A DNA stretch of 64,000 nt from Ustulina deusta (lineage: Eukaryota > Ascomycota > Sordariomycetes > Xylariales > Xylariaceae), in the NCBI GenBank assembly GCA_023159155.1, contig JAJNNX010000007.1:1-64000 (forward strand), given 5' to 3'. Both the position numbers and the translations under genes were made by a program. Of the stretch, positions 23,529 to 37,900 are shown piece after piece. Position 1 is the stretch's first letter. Each line of letters opens with the position of its first letter. The notes beneath the pieces are model-generated. The model ran no database searches. It was not told the origin of the DNA and was given only the letters and a program-made list of their open reading frames with translations.

Positions 23529-25394
23529 AGATACGATAGGCTTCTCTACACTATCATCGGAGCTTTGCGTGGCATCTTAAGTGGCTCGTCCCTGAGTTAC
23601 AGTGTAAGCTAGGATTCTTGCTGTCAATATGTTGCATCAATTGAGGAAACATGTTTGTGGACATTCAGCGAGATTTGTAGCTGATGAGTGCCCCACCCAC
23701 ACATTTTACGTTTACATAAGCTTCAGCCGCTTAGTGACCCCCTTTTACAACTTTTTCCCCCCGAATCTCAGCCTAGCGGTTCTTTCCGTCGAGCAGCAAC
23801 TTCAGTGTTTATTTTATTTTATTTTATCTTTGGTACAAATACAATATTATAAGTTCGATAGATTCCTAGGCTGTGCGAAATTCGTGTTAATGTGGGACTG
23901 ATAGCTGATCAACTCTTATACAAGTCGACAGGGTATAGGCTGGGATAGCGATATGGTGGTATTATATTCATATGACTGGATACCTTGGCTGTTTGAGCCC
24001 TCGTCTCCTTACCCCTTAGTGATTAGCTTTGTATAAAATTAAAGTATTTGAACTATAAATCTTTCCCCGTTGAAGTGAACAAGGTGAGTAGGCTCGGTAT
24101 AGGGGTACTCACCTTGCCCTTGTACACGGAGATACGCGAGACCTACACTTCCAAGTACAATAACTAGAATTTCCAATTGCGGAACCTCTTGATCTCAATG
24201 AAACACAGCCGAATTCAACCCCATAACTAATTAAAATAAAGTGCTGGTGGTTGACGACAGGGTTGTGATTTTGAGTAGCCCTCTTTACGCTTAGTCTTAC
24301 TCTTACTGACTTAAAGAATGTTTTTTGAGTACAGTGCCGCCTCCGTGTTGCCACTTTGTGAATTGTTTATCAAGCTCCATGAAGGGCAGGGCTATTTTAT
24401 GAGTTTCGTCTATGGTTGAGAATCTCAAGCAGTTGTGACGCCTCAGAATCATTCTCGAGCTATGGCGGGAGCTTCCACCAATAACGTTTCCGAAAACAGA
24501 ACGATATTCATAGAGGAGCCTCAGCAAAAATTCAATGACGAGCATGCCACTGAATGTATAGCGCCGTGGTGCTCGGTGTCTATACAGTTCTACAATACCT
24601 TGGGGTGGGCCTACTAGGGAATGGGATTGCTCCACACTGAAAGGTGATACGGAATTAGGGGAGGCATATTCCCAATGGGGTAAGAGGTAGCCTAACAGTT
24701 AACGACGCTCTTCGTTGGGAGCTACGCGACCTTAGCATGATAAATAATGCGAAGAAGATAAGACCTCTCGAAAGTGGGTATCAGGATCTTCAACCTTTGA
24801 GAGTCCTCAAATGAATATGCTTCAGGACCTGTCTCAGGAATGTCGTTGAATATTTCCGAAACAGGGCATCAGTCAATCGGAAGCTAACGCCATTGCCATC
24901 TAATGATCTACGTCGGTTCCTAACCAGGATCGTACATAAGCAGATAGCTATCTTTGTCAGAAGTATCAGAACCTTCGCATATCACGCGATGTCGCCCTTC
25001 CAGGAAGAGCAGCCTTTAAGATCAAGCTGTTAGTTAATGTATTAATTGTCTGTTCATAGAATCATGCGGCATCTTTTCCTTGTCTAAAATCGCCACGATA
25101 TTGACGCAACTGTCTGGGATGCAGAAAATTCGAACAACGTGTGACATCTGCTATAAGGCAAGATGACACCAAGTCCGAGGAATGCTTACTCTCGATGACA
25201 CGTTCATGGATGCTTTTTTCGGACTCGCTGGTTCGTGATCAATAATTTCCCCACGTGGGAAAGACTATCAATGCTTACCATAATTACTATCAGAGTATGT
25301 CTCCTCATAATAATAATAATAATGATTATGTTTAACGTTATAAGGAAGTACTGCGGGGCAGTTCGACTAAGCCTCCTAGGGGGCATAAAATATA
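23529..25394. other. 1.9-kb gene-poor flank of the cluster
   Basis: No gene with recognisable features or consistent splicing was found. Small frames such as 24303-24635 (minus, 110 codons) and 23629-23901 (plus, 90 codons) look incidental. A relic near 24110-24162 resembles 5697-5748 on the other side of the island. The stretch ends abruptly in AT-rich sequence near 25395. Confidence 0.55.
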
Positions 25395-28300
25395 GCAAAT
25401 TATCTTTTATTTAAAGCTAGCTAGTTAAAAGCTCTAAAAGCTATTTTTATGCTTTACAGGCGTGCTATTTTATAACTCCGTATCTACTCTTTTTAGGACT
25501 TCTATATTTTATATATTCGCTAATCTTTTTAGGACATATTGCAGTACTTTTTATAGTTAAAAGTTATAGGTTATAGGTTATAAGTATAAAACGCAAGTAT
25601 GCTTTAAACCCCCTAGGCTAACAAGTATTGCTTAAAGGTTAAGCTTTAGGTTAGCTTATTATTTTATTAATAGCTAGAAGCAAATATAAAAAAATAAGCC
25701 AAAATAAATATTTTAAAAATTATATATTATTATTTTATTTGTACTTTTTTTATTATTAGTTATGCTAGATTATATACTAAGAAATAATAAAAATTAAAGA
25801 AAAAAATAGAAAAAGTGCTAAAAAAACAAAAAAAAAAAGTAAATAAAAAAAAGAAATAAAAGCTGAATAGCCGAACCAGCGCTTTTATACTTATTTTTTT
25901 TAATAAAACATAAACTTTACTATTAGCAAACAAACTTAAGTAGTTTTTTTTAAATATTTAGTAAAATCTTTTAGGTTATTTTTTATAAATTACTTAATAT
26001 AAAAAATAAATAAAAAACTAATAATCGCAAAATATAAAAAGCTTAGCTTAGTACTATGCTATTTTAGTAACTATTAATAATAGTACTATTTTTAGTTCTT
26101 TTTTTTTAAGAACTTTTTTAAAAAGGTTTATATATTTATAGTTTATATAATATAACTTTTATTTTTTAAAAAATAAATATATTTTAATAAAAAATCTAAT
26201 TATTTTATAAAATTTTTAAAAATCTAATAAGTTATATAAAAGCTATATAAAATAAGCGTTTAAGTTTTTTAAGTTTTATAATTTTTTGTAGTAAAATCTT
26301 ATAAGCTAGCTATTTTATTATTATTTTTTATTATTACTTTTAAGTTTTAGTTTTAAAAATAAAAACTATTCTATAATCTTTTTTTAAATATTTAAATAAT
26401 ATATTATATAAATAACTATTTTTATTTTATAGTTTTACTATAAGTTTTTTTTAATATAATAATAATATAGTTTAGTTTTTATATATTTAAACTTATAATA
26501 GTACTAATTAAAGTTTTTATATTTTAAAAAATAAGCTAAAAATTTGTTTAATATATATTTAAAAAAGTAGAAAGTAGCTAGGCAAATATTTAGTAAATAT
26601 TTAGTACTAATATTAAAGTATTTTTTTAGTTGCTTTATTTTTATGTTCTTTTTATCTTTATTTTTTTTTAGCAGGTTATTATTTTATTATTTATTAGTTT
26701 GTTATACTATTATTTATTTAGTTATATTCCTAAGTTTAAAAGTTGTAAAGTTAGCAAAATCTAGGTTGAGTGGCTTATTAAAGGCAGTATTTTTTATAAG
26801 TATGTTTGCTTTTTTGTTTTTTTATATATTTATATATTTAGAGCACTACTTAAAATAAGCTTTGAACTTTTTTACTATTTAGTATATATTAATATAAGCT
26901 TTTTATAAAGTTATAAAAAGATTTTTTTAAAAATAGTATATTATTGCTATATTATTTATATATATTATAATTTTTATAATTAAAAATAATTCTATAGTTT
27001 TTTATAGCTTTTTAAAATTTTATATATTTTTTATATTAAAAATATTATTATAAAATTTTAAACTTTTTTGTTTTTTTGCTACTTTTTTTTTTTTTATAGA
27101 TTATATAGCTATAGCTTATATTTTAAAAATTTTTAAAACTATTAAAAAAAATAGTAATATTAAATATTAAACATTTTTTAAACTAGTATTTAAATTCTTT
27201 TGCTGCTTTTTTTTTTAATTTGTTTTATATAAAGTTTTTATAAAACTTTAATAAATAACAAAAAAAATATAGTACTATTTTTTTTGTTTGTAGTAGTAGT
27301 CCTATTACTAATTAAATATTTAAATAGGACTTCTAAAAACTACTAGCTTTTTTATTTTTATTAATTTTTTTAAATAAAGCTTATAAAGCTAATAAATATT
27401 CTATTAATATAATAAGTACTTTTTAGGCGAACTAAAATTAAGCTTTATTTAGTATAATTTAAGCAGTTAAAAATCTACTATTTATAAAAAGAGCTATATT
27501 TAGCTAAGTTTTTTATATTAATAGAACTTTTTTTATAGTTCTTACTAGTACTTTTTATATTAGCTTAAGATATTTTTTAAGCTTTATGCTAGTTTTAGCA
27601 GGCCTACTAAGTACTTTATACCTAGCTAGTTTTATTTAGCTTTTATACCAGACTTTATATTTATATAGCAATAAAAAAATTACTACTAGTAAGCCTTTTT
27701 TTATAGCAGTAAATGCTTTAATATAATTTAAGATTTTTATAGTAGTAATAATTTTCTTTAATATATATTTTTAAAGCTAAACTATCTATTAAACTAAATA
27801 CCTAGCTAGCAGAGCACTAGCCTAGATTTCTAAACAATCTGGCATATTATTGCTTTAGCTTTTTTTATATTTTAGATTAAAATAAAGGTTATAGAGCCGA
27901 TCATAATAGCGATTAATAAATTAATATATATTTTTTTTATATAAAATATATATTTTTTATTTTTTTTAAAACAAAAAAGATTTTTTTTTTTTTTTATATT
28001 TTGGTATTTTATTAACCTTCTAGCTAGCAAATACTGCTAATTCTTCTAAAATATTAATAATTTTAAAAATTCTAATATTATTAGCGTACCCCTATCTACT
28101 TAAGCTACTACTTATTATTTTAGCTATATATATTATATATAAAATAAACAACTAAAAAAAGCCCTATAGCATACTATATTTTTAGTTTTAAACTTTTATA
28201 ATATCTTCTTTTAGTTTTAAACATATACTTTATCTAATAAAAAAAAACTTATAAATATAATTATTATTAAGGGCCACCCCTATTATACTATCTTTTAAAA

Positions 28301-29561
28301 TAGCCTATAATATAACAAAATATTAAAAGCCTCTTATATATTTATAGTAATAAATATTTTTTTTTCTACTACTAGTACTACTTCTATTTTATAAATAAAG
28401 CTAGCTATAAGATCTATTACTAATTATATAAATAGTACCCCTATATATTAAGCGCTAAAAAAGCTTATTTATAGCTTAGTCCAGGCTATCTTTTTTGCTA
28501 TTAATTATTTATAGCCCTTACTTATATATAAAAAGAGTATAATTAGTCTAAATAAACAAAAAATTAAAAAATTTAATTTTTTTATTTTTAGTATTATTAT
28601 AACCTAAGCAATCTTTGAGGCTATAAAATAGTATCTTAAAATAAATATTTTTTTTAGCACTTTATAATAGTTTTTTATATAAGTCCAGTATACTTTTATA
28701 ATTTATGCTATAATATTATTTTTACTAAGTAAGGTTAATTTTATATTATATATATATTTCTTTATTTTTTTTAAAATAATTATAGTTTTTTAAAGCAAAT
28801 ATCTTATTCCTTTAAAAAATTCTTTTATAAAATTATCTGCTACGTTATATTTCTATAATATTTTTTTTTATAAATACTATATTTTATTAAAGCTATTTTT
28901 TATTAATTTATTACTATTTATATTTTTTAAAAAGAATATTTTTATTTATACTTTTAGTTTATACTATTTAATAAAAATATAAAGTTTTTCATTAGTTAAA
29001 TTTTTATTAATTCTAGCTTTTTAGTACTTTTTTTTTATTTTTTATACTATTAAAAAAAAAGCTCTTTTTTTTTTAATAACTTTTTTTATATTCTATTTTT
29101 TTATACCTCTATTTTCTTTTAAATAGCGCCACTTCTGCTATGCTATAATATACTCCTTAGTCCACTAAAAAGCAAACTTGCTTATAACCTTTTTCTAACT
29201 ATTTACTACCTTAATTATATTTATTAGTAGCATTACTAATACTTTAGCCGTGCTATTTAATCTTTCCGGGCTAATAATCTATTTTATATTAAATAAAATA
29301 CTAAACATTATATTAACTATATTTATTAATCTAACTAATAAGTTATTTTTAACTTTTTAGTTATTTTAATCTAGCTTAAGCTTTGATTTTTTATTTAAAA
29401 ACTATATTTTTTAAAAAAAATAATCTAATCTTAAAATATAGCGCTAGTCCAAATAGGCTTCCAAAAAATATTTAAAAAAGTAAAATTAATAATATAGCCA
29501 GCTTTATAAATAGGTCTGCCTAAAGTTCTAATAAAACATATACCTGTTCTAGCAAACTATA
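25395..29561. mobile_element. AT-rich degraded repeat, left of the outer LTR element
   Basis: This is strongly AT-rich sequence with no long open frame. It probably represents older RIP-destroyed transposon material into which the outer LTR element inserted. About 155 bp at 25885-26040 match 48350-48500 in inverted orientation. A 71-codon hydrophobic frame at 26643-26858 is a composition artefact. I could not assign a family. Confidence 0.55.
25885..26040 (+). repeat. Left copy of an inverted, diverged 150-bp repeat
   Basis: This segment matches the reverse complement of 48350-48500, including AATCTTTTAGGTTATTTTTT and the flanking blocks. Differences are mostly transitions. It may be part of one transposon family present on both sides of the outer element. 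Confidence 0.65.
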
Positions 29562-29566
29562 CTAAT

Positions 29567-29670
29567 TGTCACGATCAGTCAAATAAAGCTTCTATAGCTA
29601 GTTTATTAATACTATAAATAAAGACTCTAAGCTAAAAAAAAAAGAAAAAAAGGAAAAAAGTCAGAGTTTA
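29567..29670. repeat. Left LTR of outer element, first part (104 bp)
   Basis: It aligns with the first half of the right LTR at 46928, including the AAGACTCTAAGCTAAAAAAA block. It is interrupted after GTTTA by the inner element and continues at 37336. Confidence 0.8.
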
Positions 29671-29849
29671 TGTTATGCCTGGCATACTAGGACCGGTGCA
29701 CACTTACTATATATATATACCATATCTGCACCCACTTCGATAGAAAATCTTCTTTTTATAAGCTTTAGTCTTATAAGCCAACCTTACCGAATATATAACT
29801 TATCTTTTTATATATTATACCTAACTTTATAAATTTTCTATTTATAATA
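29671..29849 (+). repeat. Left LTR of Gypsy copy 2 (179 bp)
   Basis: It matches the right LTR at 37152-37330 over its whole length. The terminal CA is changed to TA (TATAATA against TATAACA), a RIP-type transition. Confidence 0.88.
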
Positions 29850-32459
29850 ATTTTAAAGCTTTTTTTTAAAGTTATTTATAATATATTTATATAATAGCTT
29901 CTAAAAAACCTAGATTATTAACTAGATTAATGCTTTTTTTAAAAAAAAATTAGCTATAAATAGCTAATAAAGCTATACTAATTTTTTTCCAAATAAAAAT
30001 AAAAAATTAAAACTTAATAGTAGTTTAATATTTAATTATTAAAATAATAACAATACTTTATAATGTAAAAATACTAACTAATTTTTATTATAATAAAATA
30101 TTTAGCTTAAAATAAAACTTAAAAAAATAAATAAATAGCTAAAAAAATAAAAATAACCTATTTTTAAATCAAAAGAATCTTAATTTATAAGCATATATAA
30201 ATTAATATTAAAACAAAAACCTAAAAAATATAAATATTAAAAAAAAGCTAAAGATCTAAAAAACTCTAAATTTTCTAACTTTTCAAATTTTTTTTATACT
30301 TTTTACCTAAAATATAAAAGTTAGCACTAAAAACAATATAACTTTTCTAATTTTAGCTTATTACTTATCCCTTTATTTTTTTATTATTATTTAATAAATT
30401 AGATTTAAGCAGTTCTAACTATTAATTACTTTATTATTATAAATATTATAATAATAATAAAAAATTAAATATTAATTTTAGTTACTTTTTAAAATTTAAA
30501 TATTTTTTGCTTATTATATAGTTTATTTATAACTAATAAATTAAATAAATTAAAAAACTAAAATCTATATTTAAAAGTTTATAAAAAAAGTTTTAATAAG
30601 TTTAAATTTAAATTATTTATATAATTAATAAAATAGATTAAGATTATAAAAACTAGTATTAAGTTTTTAAAAAAAAAAAAGCACGCTAAAATTGCTTTTT
30701 TTATAAATCTAATTAAAAGATTTTTATTAACTAGACTAAAATTTTGATTTGCTAATTAATTTTTTTTATTATAAATATTAGCTAGCAGTTAAAAAAAGCT
30801 TAATAATAAACTAATTAAAACTTTAAAATATTTAATTAATATTTATTTTAAATTAAAATTTAAAAAAAATAATAAAGCAATAATAAAAAAGCTATATTAT
30901 ATTACTAAAAACTAACCGATCTGCTTTAATAAAAAATTATAAATTTTAATAATTTGTTATTTTAAAAAAAATTAGTAATAATAAATATAGTATAGTATTA
31001 TTAAAAACTAATAACTTTTGTTTTTAAAGCTATAAAGCTTTAATAAAAACTTTTATATTTAAATATTAACTAAACTAATACTAATAAACCTTAAAATTAA
31101 CAATAATACTAAAGCTTTTTTAAATAAAAATACTTTAATAATAAAAATTATTTTTACTAAAGCTAAAAGTACTATAATATAGTTTAGAACTAAAATAATT
31201 ATTAGTACTATAACTAGCTAAAATAATTTTATTTAAATTAGCAACCCTTTAATAATTATATATTTAAAAAGTTATTATTTCTAAAATATTCTAGCTAATA
31301 TATTTTTAATATATTTTAAAAATAGCTATAAAGTAATTTTAATAACTGCCCAAAGTAAAATAATAATACCTAGGACTTTTTTTGCTTTAATTATAAAAAA
31401 ATAAATTATATTAGTTATAACTATAAAAAACCTAACTAATAATATTTATTAAAAAATCAAAAATATTAAATTTAAAAAAATTAGTTAGATTAAAAATAAA
31501 AAAACTCTAATATATTCTATTATTTATAAAAAAACAACTATTATTTAAACTAAGATTATTTATATAATTTCTTAATATATTTTAATAAATATTTAAGTAA
31601 TAATTAAAAAAACAAAAAATAGTTTTAGTTTTAGCTATAGAGCTTAAGCTAAAACTATAGCTTTTTATATTTATTTTGCGTTAATTTTATATTTTATATA
31701 ATATTTATTTTATTAGCTTAAAAAATTTCTATTAAAAATATTTATTAATTTAGATTTTTATATTAAATATAATTATATTAATTATATTTTTATTTTATAT
31801 AATAAACTAAAAAAAGTTTTATTTTATATTTATGCTTTATAATATATTACTAAAAATAAATTTTTTAATTATAGTACTTATTAAATTATTTATAAACTTA
31901 CTAATAATTATAAAATAACTTAAAAATTTTAGTATATTTGTATTACTATTAACCAAAATAATTAGTTAAAAAAAAATCTAATACTTTTTTTCTAAACTAT
32001 ACTAAAAAACTAAAGAATTATACTTAATTTAAGTTTAAATCGCTAGTTTTATAACTTAAAGCTTAAATATTTTAAGTTAGTTATAGCTTATTAATTTATT
32101 AGGGCTTATAAAAATAAGAAATATTATTAAGTTATTATATATTTTTTTGAACCTTTTTAATTAAAAAAATTAAAAACTAAAAAGAATTGCACTAGTTTTA
32201 AGAATGTTTTGTTAGAATTTTATAACTTAGCCGATTTTTTTAATACTAATAAAACTAACATTTTTTTATACTTTAAACAAAAAAACTTAACAATTAATCT
32301 ATAAAATAATACTATAGTACTTTATTACGTTATTTATTTATTAGCCTAAAACAAACTTAAAAAACTTTAAAAATAGCTTATAAAAATAATAGCTAATAAA
32401 AAAATATAAAAATCTAAAAGCCTAGCTAGAGCTTTTATTTTATTTGTTTTTAAAAAAAA

Positions 32460-32870
32460 TAAAAATTTAAAACTATATATAAACTATAAAAAATTTAACT
32501 ATATTATATAAAAAAATTGCTATATTTTTTTTTATTTTAGAATTAATAAATAAACTTATATATATTAAAATATTTACTAAAATTAATTTTAAAAATATTT
32601 ATTATTATATCTAAATTAAAAAAATAAATAAATAAAAAATAGCTTTTTATATATATTATAGCTATTATAAATTTTTAGTTATATTTATAAATTTATATAA
32701 TATTTTTATTATTTTTTAAAACTATATATATAAAATATTTAATAATATTTTAAATATATTTTATATTATATATTTAAATAATATTTTTATATTTTTTATA
32801 AATAAAAAATTTTATATAAAATATATCTAAAAAATTATTAAAAAACTTTAAAATACTAAGCTATATACTA
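32460..32870 (+). pseudogene. Reverse transcriptase relic of Gypsy copy 2, YLDD region retained
   Basis: This is the counterpart of 901-1200 in copy 1. It keeps an extra stretch of about 72 bp whose translation contains FYIIYLNNIFIFFINKK, matching FCVVYLDDILIFSDNEE. The catalytic YLDD thus reads YLNN at 32771-32782, both Asp codons having changed by G-to-A. The element is catalytically dead but the family assignment is clear. Confidence 0.8.
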
Positions 32871-34401
32871 AGTTTTTAAAATATTAGTTTTATTAAAAAA
32901 AGTTTAAATTTTTTAAATATATTATATTTAGTTAAAATATTAAAATAAATTTTAATTATATTAATATAATTAAATAATAACTATTTTTTAGTTTTTATTA
33001 TAAGCTATAATAATTTTTAAAGTTTTATAACTTTTACTAGCGCTTTATTAAAAAGTATTTTTAAGTTACTACTTTTTTAATTTAATATTTAAAAAAAAGC
33101 ATAACTAAAACAAAAAAAAATTAAATCTTTTTAGACCATTTTATAATAAAAACTTTCAAAAAGCTTTAAGACTTATTTAAAAAAGCTATTTTTTTTATAT
33201 ATTTTAACTCTAAAAAATAAATATTAATAAAAACCAATTCTTTTAAAGTAGCGCTAGTAAAAAACTTTTTTTAAAAAAATAGTTAGAATAAATAGCGTTT
33301 TATTATATTTTATTTTTATAAGTTTATTAATATAAAATTAAATTATAAAACTTTAAATTAAAAAATACTTATAATTATAAAATATTTTAAATATTAATAA
33401 TATTATTTTAAAAAAAACAAATTACTAATTAAAATATTAATTAACTATAATAATTTTTAAATATTTATAAAAACTTTAAAACTAAATAAAAAGCAAGCTT
33501 GTTAGTATATATATTTAGCTTTTTTTAATTTTATTATTAAATATAAGCAAAGCAAGCAAAACAGGGCTAATTTTTTATTGCGCTAACCTAATTATATAAG
33601 TAATTTGCCTTAAAATATTAATCTTTTTTTAATACTAAAAAGAAAAATTGTAATAATATAAATTAAGATTTCTAATAAATACTTAAAAGTACTAATAAAC
33701 AAAATATGTGCTGCCTAACCCTCTAAAAAAAGGACTATTTTTATATAAATAGTTATATATATATAAGTATAAATAGCTATAAGTAATAAAAACTTCTAAA
33801 ATCTAGATATATTATAAAGCTTATAAAATATAATCTAAAATATTTAATAAAAAAACCCTAAATATAAATTAATTAAAAAATATATTAATATTAAAAAACT
33901 TACAGACCTTTAATAAACAATTAAAAGATTTTTTTTATACTATAAAAATAAAGTTTATATTTTTTTTAAAAAATCTATTTATTTTTAACTTATTAAATTA
34001 TATTACAATAATTTATTAGTAAAGCATTTTAAATAAAAACATATATTTAAACTATTATAGTATAAGTTTTTTTAGCTAAAAATAAAAACAAATATTAATA
34101 ACTATATAAATAGTTATATAATATACTTTAGATTAAAAACAAAACACTACTAAAAATACAACAAACTTAATATTTTATTTATATTTTTAGTTTTTATATA
34201 AAAACTATTTATAGATTTTATAATTAAATTGTTTTTAACTTTTTATAAAAATTACTAAATTAATTATATTTTAGTAATTATTAATAGATTTATTAAGTTA
34301 ATATATTTATTTTTTATTAATATTAAAATAACTTTAATATAACTTGCTATTCTATTTTATTAAAAAATTAAATATATTTATAAAAGTTTTATAAATATTA
34401 T

Positions 34402-34690
34402 ATTAGACTATAGCTTTTTTTTTACTAGTTATTTCTAGTTAGACCTATACTATTATTTTAAAATTAAAAAAAGATATTTGGTTATGTTTTATTTTAGAAC
34501 TAATAAACAAATAAAACATATAAATTAAACAATTAAAAATTATTTTAAATGCTTTATTAATAGCAAATAAACTAATTAATTATAACTATTTTTTTAAGCA
34601 TATTTTGCGATTAATTTAGTTATTAATAGTATAACTAGCAAGTTATTTTTTAAAGCTTTATATAGCTATATACCAAAGTTTAAACTATTT
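34402..34690 (+). pseudogene. Integrase core relic of Gypsy copy 2
   Basis: It encodes the same decayed blocks as 2730-3015, namely LDYSFFFTSYF and TNKQIKHIN, which match the DxGxxFxS and TDGQTERVN motifs of Gypsy integrases. The catalytic Asp of the first block is retained, but surrounding codons carry stops. Confidence 0.8.
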
Positions 34691-37151
34691 ATTAAAGATA
34701 ACTTTACTTTAAAAGGGGTACTAGCAGTATAAAAATAATTATAAAAATTATAAACTATTAGAAATAACTTAAAAAATTAATAGTAAATTATAGTTAAAAA
34801 GTATTAAAAATACTATAATATTAAACATAAACTTATAACTTATAAAATTAAAAATATAATAGTATTATTTATAAAAAACTTAAGTTTTAAATATTTTAAA
34901 CTTATATTTAAGTTTATTAGCTTATTTTAAATTTTTAGCTATATTAAATTATAGATATATTATTTTATATTTTTAGTATAATATGCCTATTTTTATAATA
35001 TTTTTTTTATCTAACTATTTAAACTTTAAAAAACTAATACTATATATAATTTATTTATGCTAGATTTTATAAACAATTTAAATAAATAAAAAATTAAAAA
35101 TATAATAATAAAACAAACATATAACTATAAATTATATTATAAAATTAAATAAGAAGGCTAGCCAATTAAATATAATTAATAGGTATTAGCTATTAATATT
35201 ATAATATTTAAAACAATACAAACTTTTAAATAATAGTAAAATTACTAAAAAAAAAAGAACTTCTAACCTAACAATTTATGCTTAAACTAGTTATAAAAAA
35301 AGATTAATTAATTTTATTTTTATTTAAAGATATCTTGCTTTATTACTTAAAGATTTATTACTTTTATAATTATATTAGCCCAAAACTCTAACAAATTAAC
35401 AAAAACAAACCTATAAATACTTATATAGTTAGAATTAAACTAATTATTTTAAATACTTAATCTATGCTTTACTATTAAGCTACGTACAAACTACCCTTAA
35501 AATTAGATCTTATTAAAATAAATAATATTTATATTAGCTATATTAGCTAATTTAATAATTTAAATAATTTAATTAGTAGCGCCTACTACTACTTTTTATA
35601 TTTTTAATATAAAATAACAAATAGCTAATATCTATAGTATATAACTATAATCCTTAAATTAAAAGCGTAAAATATTTTTATAGAAATATATTTAGCGTTA
35701 AACTAGCGTTTAATTATATTAAATAACCCTACGAACTAAAAGTAAATAAAAATACTTATAGCATTAAAAGGAATATACGCTACTACTTAAAGTAGTATGT
35801 TTTTCTGCTATACTATTATTTAGGTATATGTAGCACAGGTATCCTAAACCTATATAAACAATTAATAAATATACTACAAAATAAAAATAAAACTACTTAT
35901 TTTTGAATCGCTTAAAATACTAGTAATTCTAAACTAAAAGCAATAGGTTGCTATAAAGCAACAGAATATTTTTAGCAAACAAAATTAAATATTAGTAAAT
36001 TGCTAACAAAACTCTAGAAATACTTGCTAAGTACTTAAGCTTATTTTATTTATAACTTTATAGCTATTCTTATTTAATTTAAAATTAAAAAACTAGCAAA
36101 ACTAGTCTAGCAATTTGTTTATATAAACTATATTAAAAAATATTAAGCTTAAGACCTAATTATATAATATATTTAAGTTAGCAAAAATATTAATATAAAA
36201 TAGATATAATTATATTTACTAGCTTATATATTTTTTTGCTTTTTTAATATTTATTACAAAAAAAAGCCCTTACTTTTTCTATTATATAAATAACCTAGAT
36301 AGGCCAGCCAAAATTAGGCTAAGCCCTGTTATAAATACTACTAAAACAGCGTTAGTACATATATATTTTATAAACTAGATCTTTAGTAGCTCTACGCCTA
36401 TATATTTTATTTTTAGTACGTATACTCTGCTTATATATATAACGCTTGCAGTTGTAGCAGTTATAGCTATTAATCACTTTTTAATAAGCTTTATACTAAA
36501 AGCAATAGTTGTAACAAATAATAAAGAGCTTATTATTTAAAAAAAAAGCAATAAAATTAGCGTTAAATATAGTAATACTAGCATAAAAAAAAAAAAAATA
36601 AATAAATAAAATATAGAAAGGGTAAGAAATAATAGCAGCGAAGTAAAAGAATAGCTAAAACTAACTAAAATAATAGCGGCAGCTAAAAAAAAAAGAAAAA
36701 AAAAAAAAAAAAAAAAAAACCAGGCTAAAATATTTATATAAAACTAGATCAGCTTTATAAACAATTTATATATAGCCTATGCTCAAATTATTAATATTAA
36801 AATTTACTATATACTTAAATATATAATATATATATATATACTATACTATATATATACTAAAACTCCTAATCAATAATACTACATAAGTATTAAAATATTT
36901 ATATTAATAATAATAATAATACTATATATTACTAATATAACAGAAATACTTATATATTTACACCTATAAATATCTAATTAATTATATTGCACTAATCGCA
37001 TATATATTACCCTAATTCTATATAAACCCCGTACCTAAATTACCCCCTATCTATATATATACATATTACCCACCTATACTTATACACCTTACATCTTATA
37101 TATTTATATATATTAGGTTAAAAACAACCTAACTAAAAAAAAAAAAATAGT

Positions 37152-37330
37152 TGTTATGCCTAGCATACTAAAACCAGTACATACTTACTATATATATATA
37201 CTATATCTGCACCTACTTCAATAGAAAATCTTCCTCCTACAAGCTTTAATCTTATAAGCCAACCTTACTAAATATACAATTTATCCTTCCATATATTATA
37301 CCTAACCTTGTGAATTTCCCATTTATAACA
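37152..37330 (+). repeat. Right LTR of Gypsy copy 2 (179 bp)
   Basis: It starts TGTTATGCC and ends AACA, and is followed by the target duplication GTTTA. It pairs with 29671-29849 and with the LTR of copy 1 at 5392-5570. Confidence 0.88.
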
Positions 37331-37335
37331 GTTTA

Positions 37336-37468
37336 TAAAATAAATAAATATAAACTCTATATATATAGCTATAAAGTTATAAGTTAGTCTATATATAAAT
37401 TTTTTATTTTATTGCTATATAGGTCTAGAGTTCTTGCAAGTCTTGCTAAAACTATATTAATTATTATA
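37336..37468. repeat. Left LTR of outer element, second part (133 bp)
   Basis: It continues the LTR interrupted at 29670 and aligns with the second half of the right LTR. The shared block TATTGCTATATAGGTCTRGA is well preserved. Confidence 0.8.
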
Positions 37469-37900
37469 TTTTTTTTTAAAACTAAAAGTTTAAACATAGT
37501 TTTAATTTAAAGTTACTAATAATATTAAATTTATATAATTTTTTTATATTATATTATTTTATTATTATTTTTATAATTTTATAAAAAGTTTAAATGTTTT
37601 TTTATAAGTTTTATAAAATTAGTTAAGTTTAATTAATATATTTTTATAATTTTAAGCTATATATTAAGTATTATTAGGATTATAGCTTTTTTAAGCAATT
37701 TAATATTATAGTTTTTTGTTTTTTTTATATATTTTTAATTATTTAATTTATTTAATTTTAAATTTTGTTTTGCTATTAATATTTTTAGCTAAAAATAATA
37801 ATTAGATTTATTAAAATAAAAAGTTATTGCTTGTTTTTTATAATTAGTTAATATAAAATAAGTTTTTTATTTTTTAAAAATTTTAAAAAGTTTAACTAAT

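Larger units (their letters stand above)
29671..37330 (+). mobile_element. Complete RIP-degraded Ty3/Gypsy retrotransposon, copy 2 (7.66 kb)
   Basis: Both 179-bp LTRs are present (29671-29849 and 37152-37330). The left starts TGTTATGCC and the right ends AACA. The 5-bp target duplication GTTTA is at 29666-29670 and 37331-37335, showing insertion into the outer element's left LTR. Conceptual plus-strand translation gives RT (about 32460-32870, with a decayed YLDD box) and then integrase (34402-34690). Many stops make it inactive. About 1.6 kb before the RT homology presumably held gag and protease. About 2.4 kb lie between integrase and the right LTR. Confidence 0.88.

Noticed and set aside
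26643..26858. 71-codon hydrophobic frame in the AT desert
   Set aside because: Leu/Phe/Tyr-rich translation is what T-rich sequence gives by chance; no homologous domain is seen.
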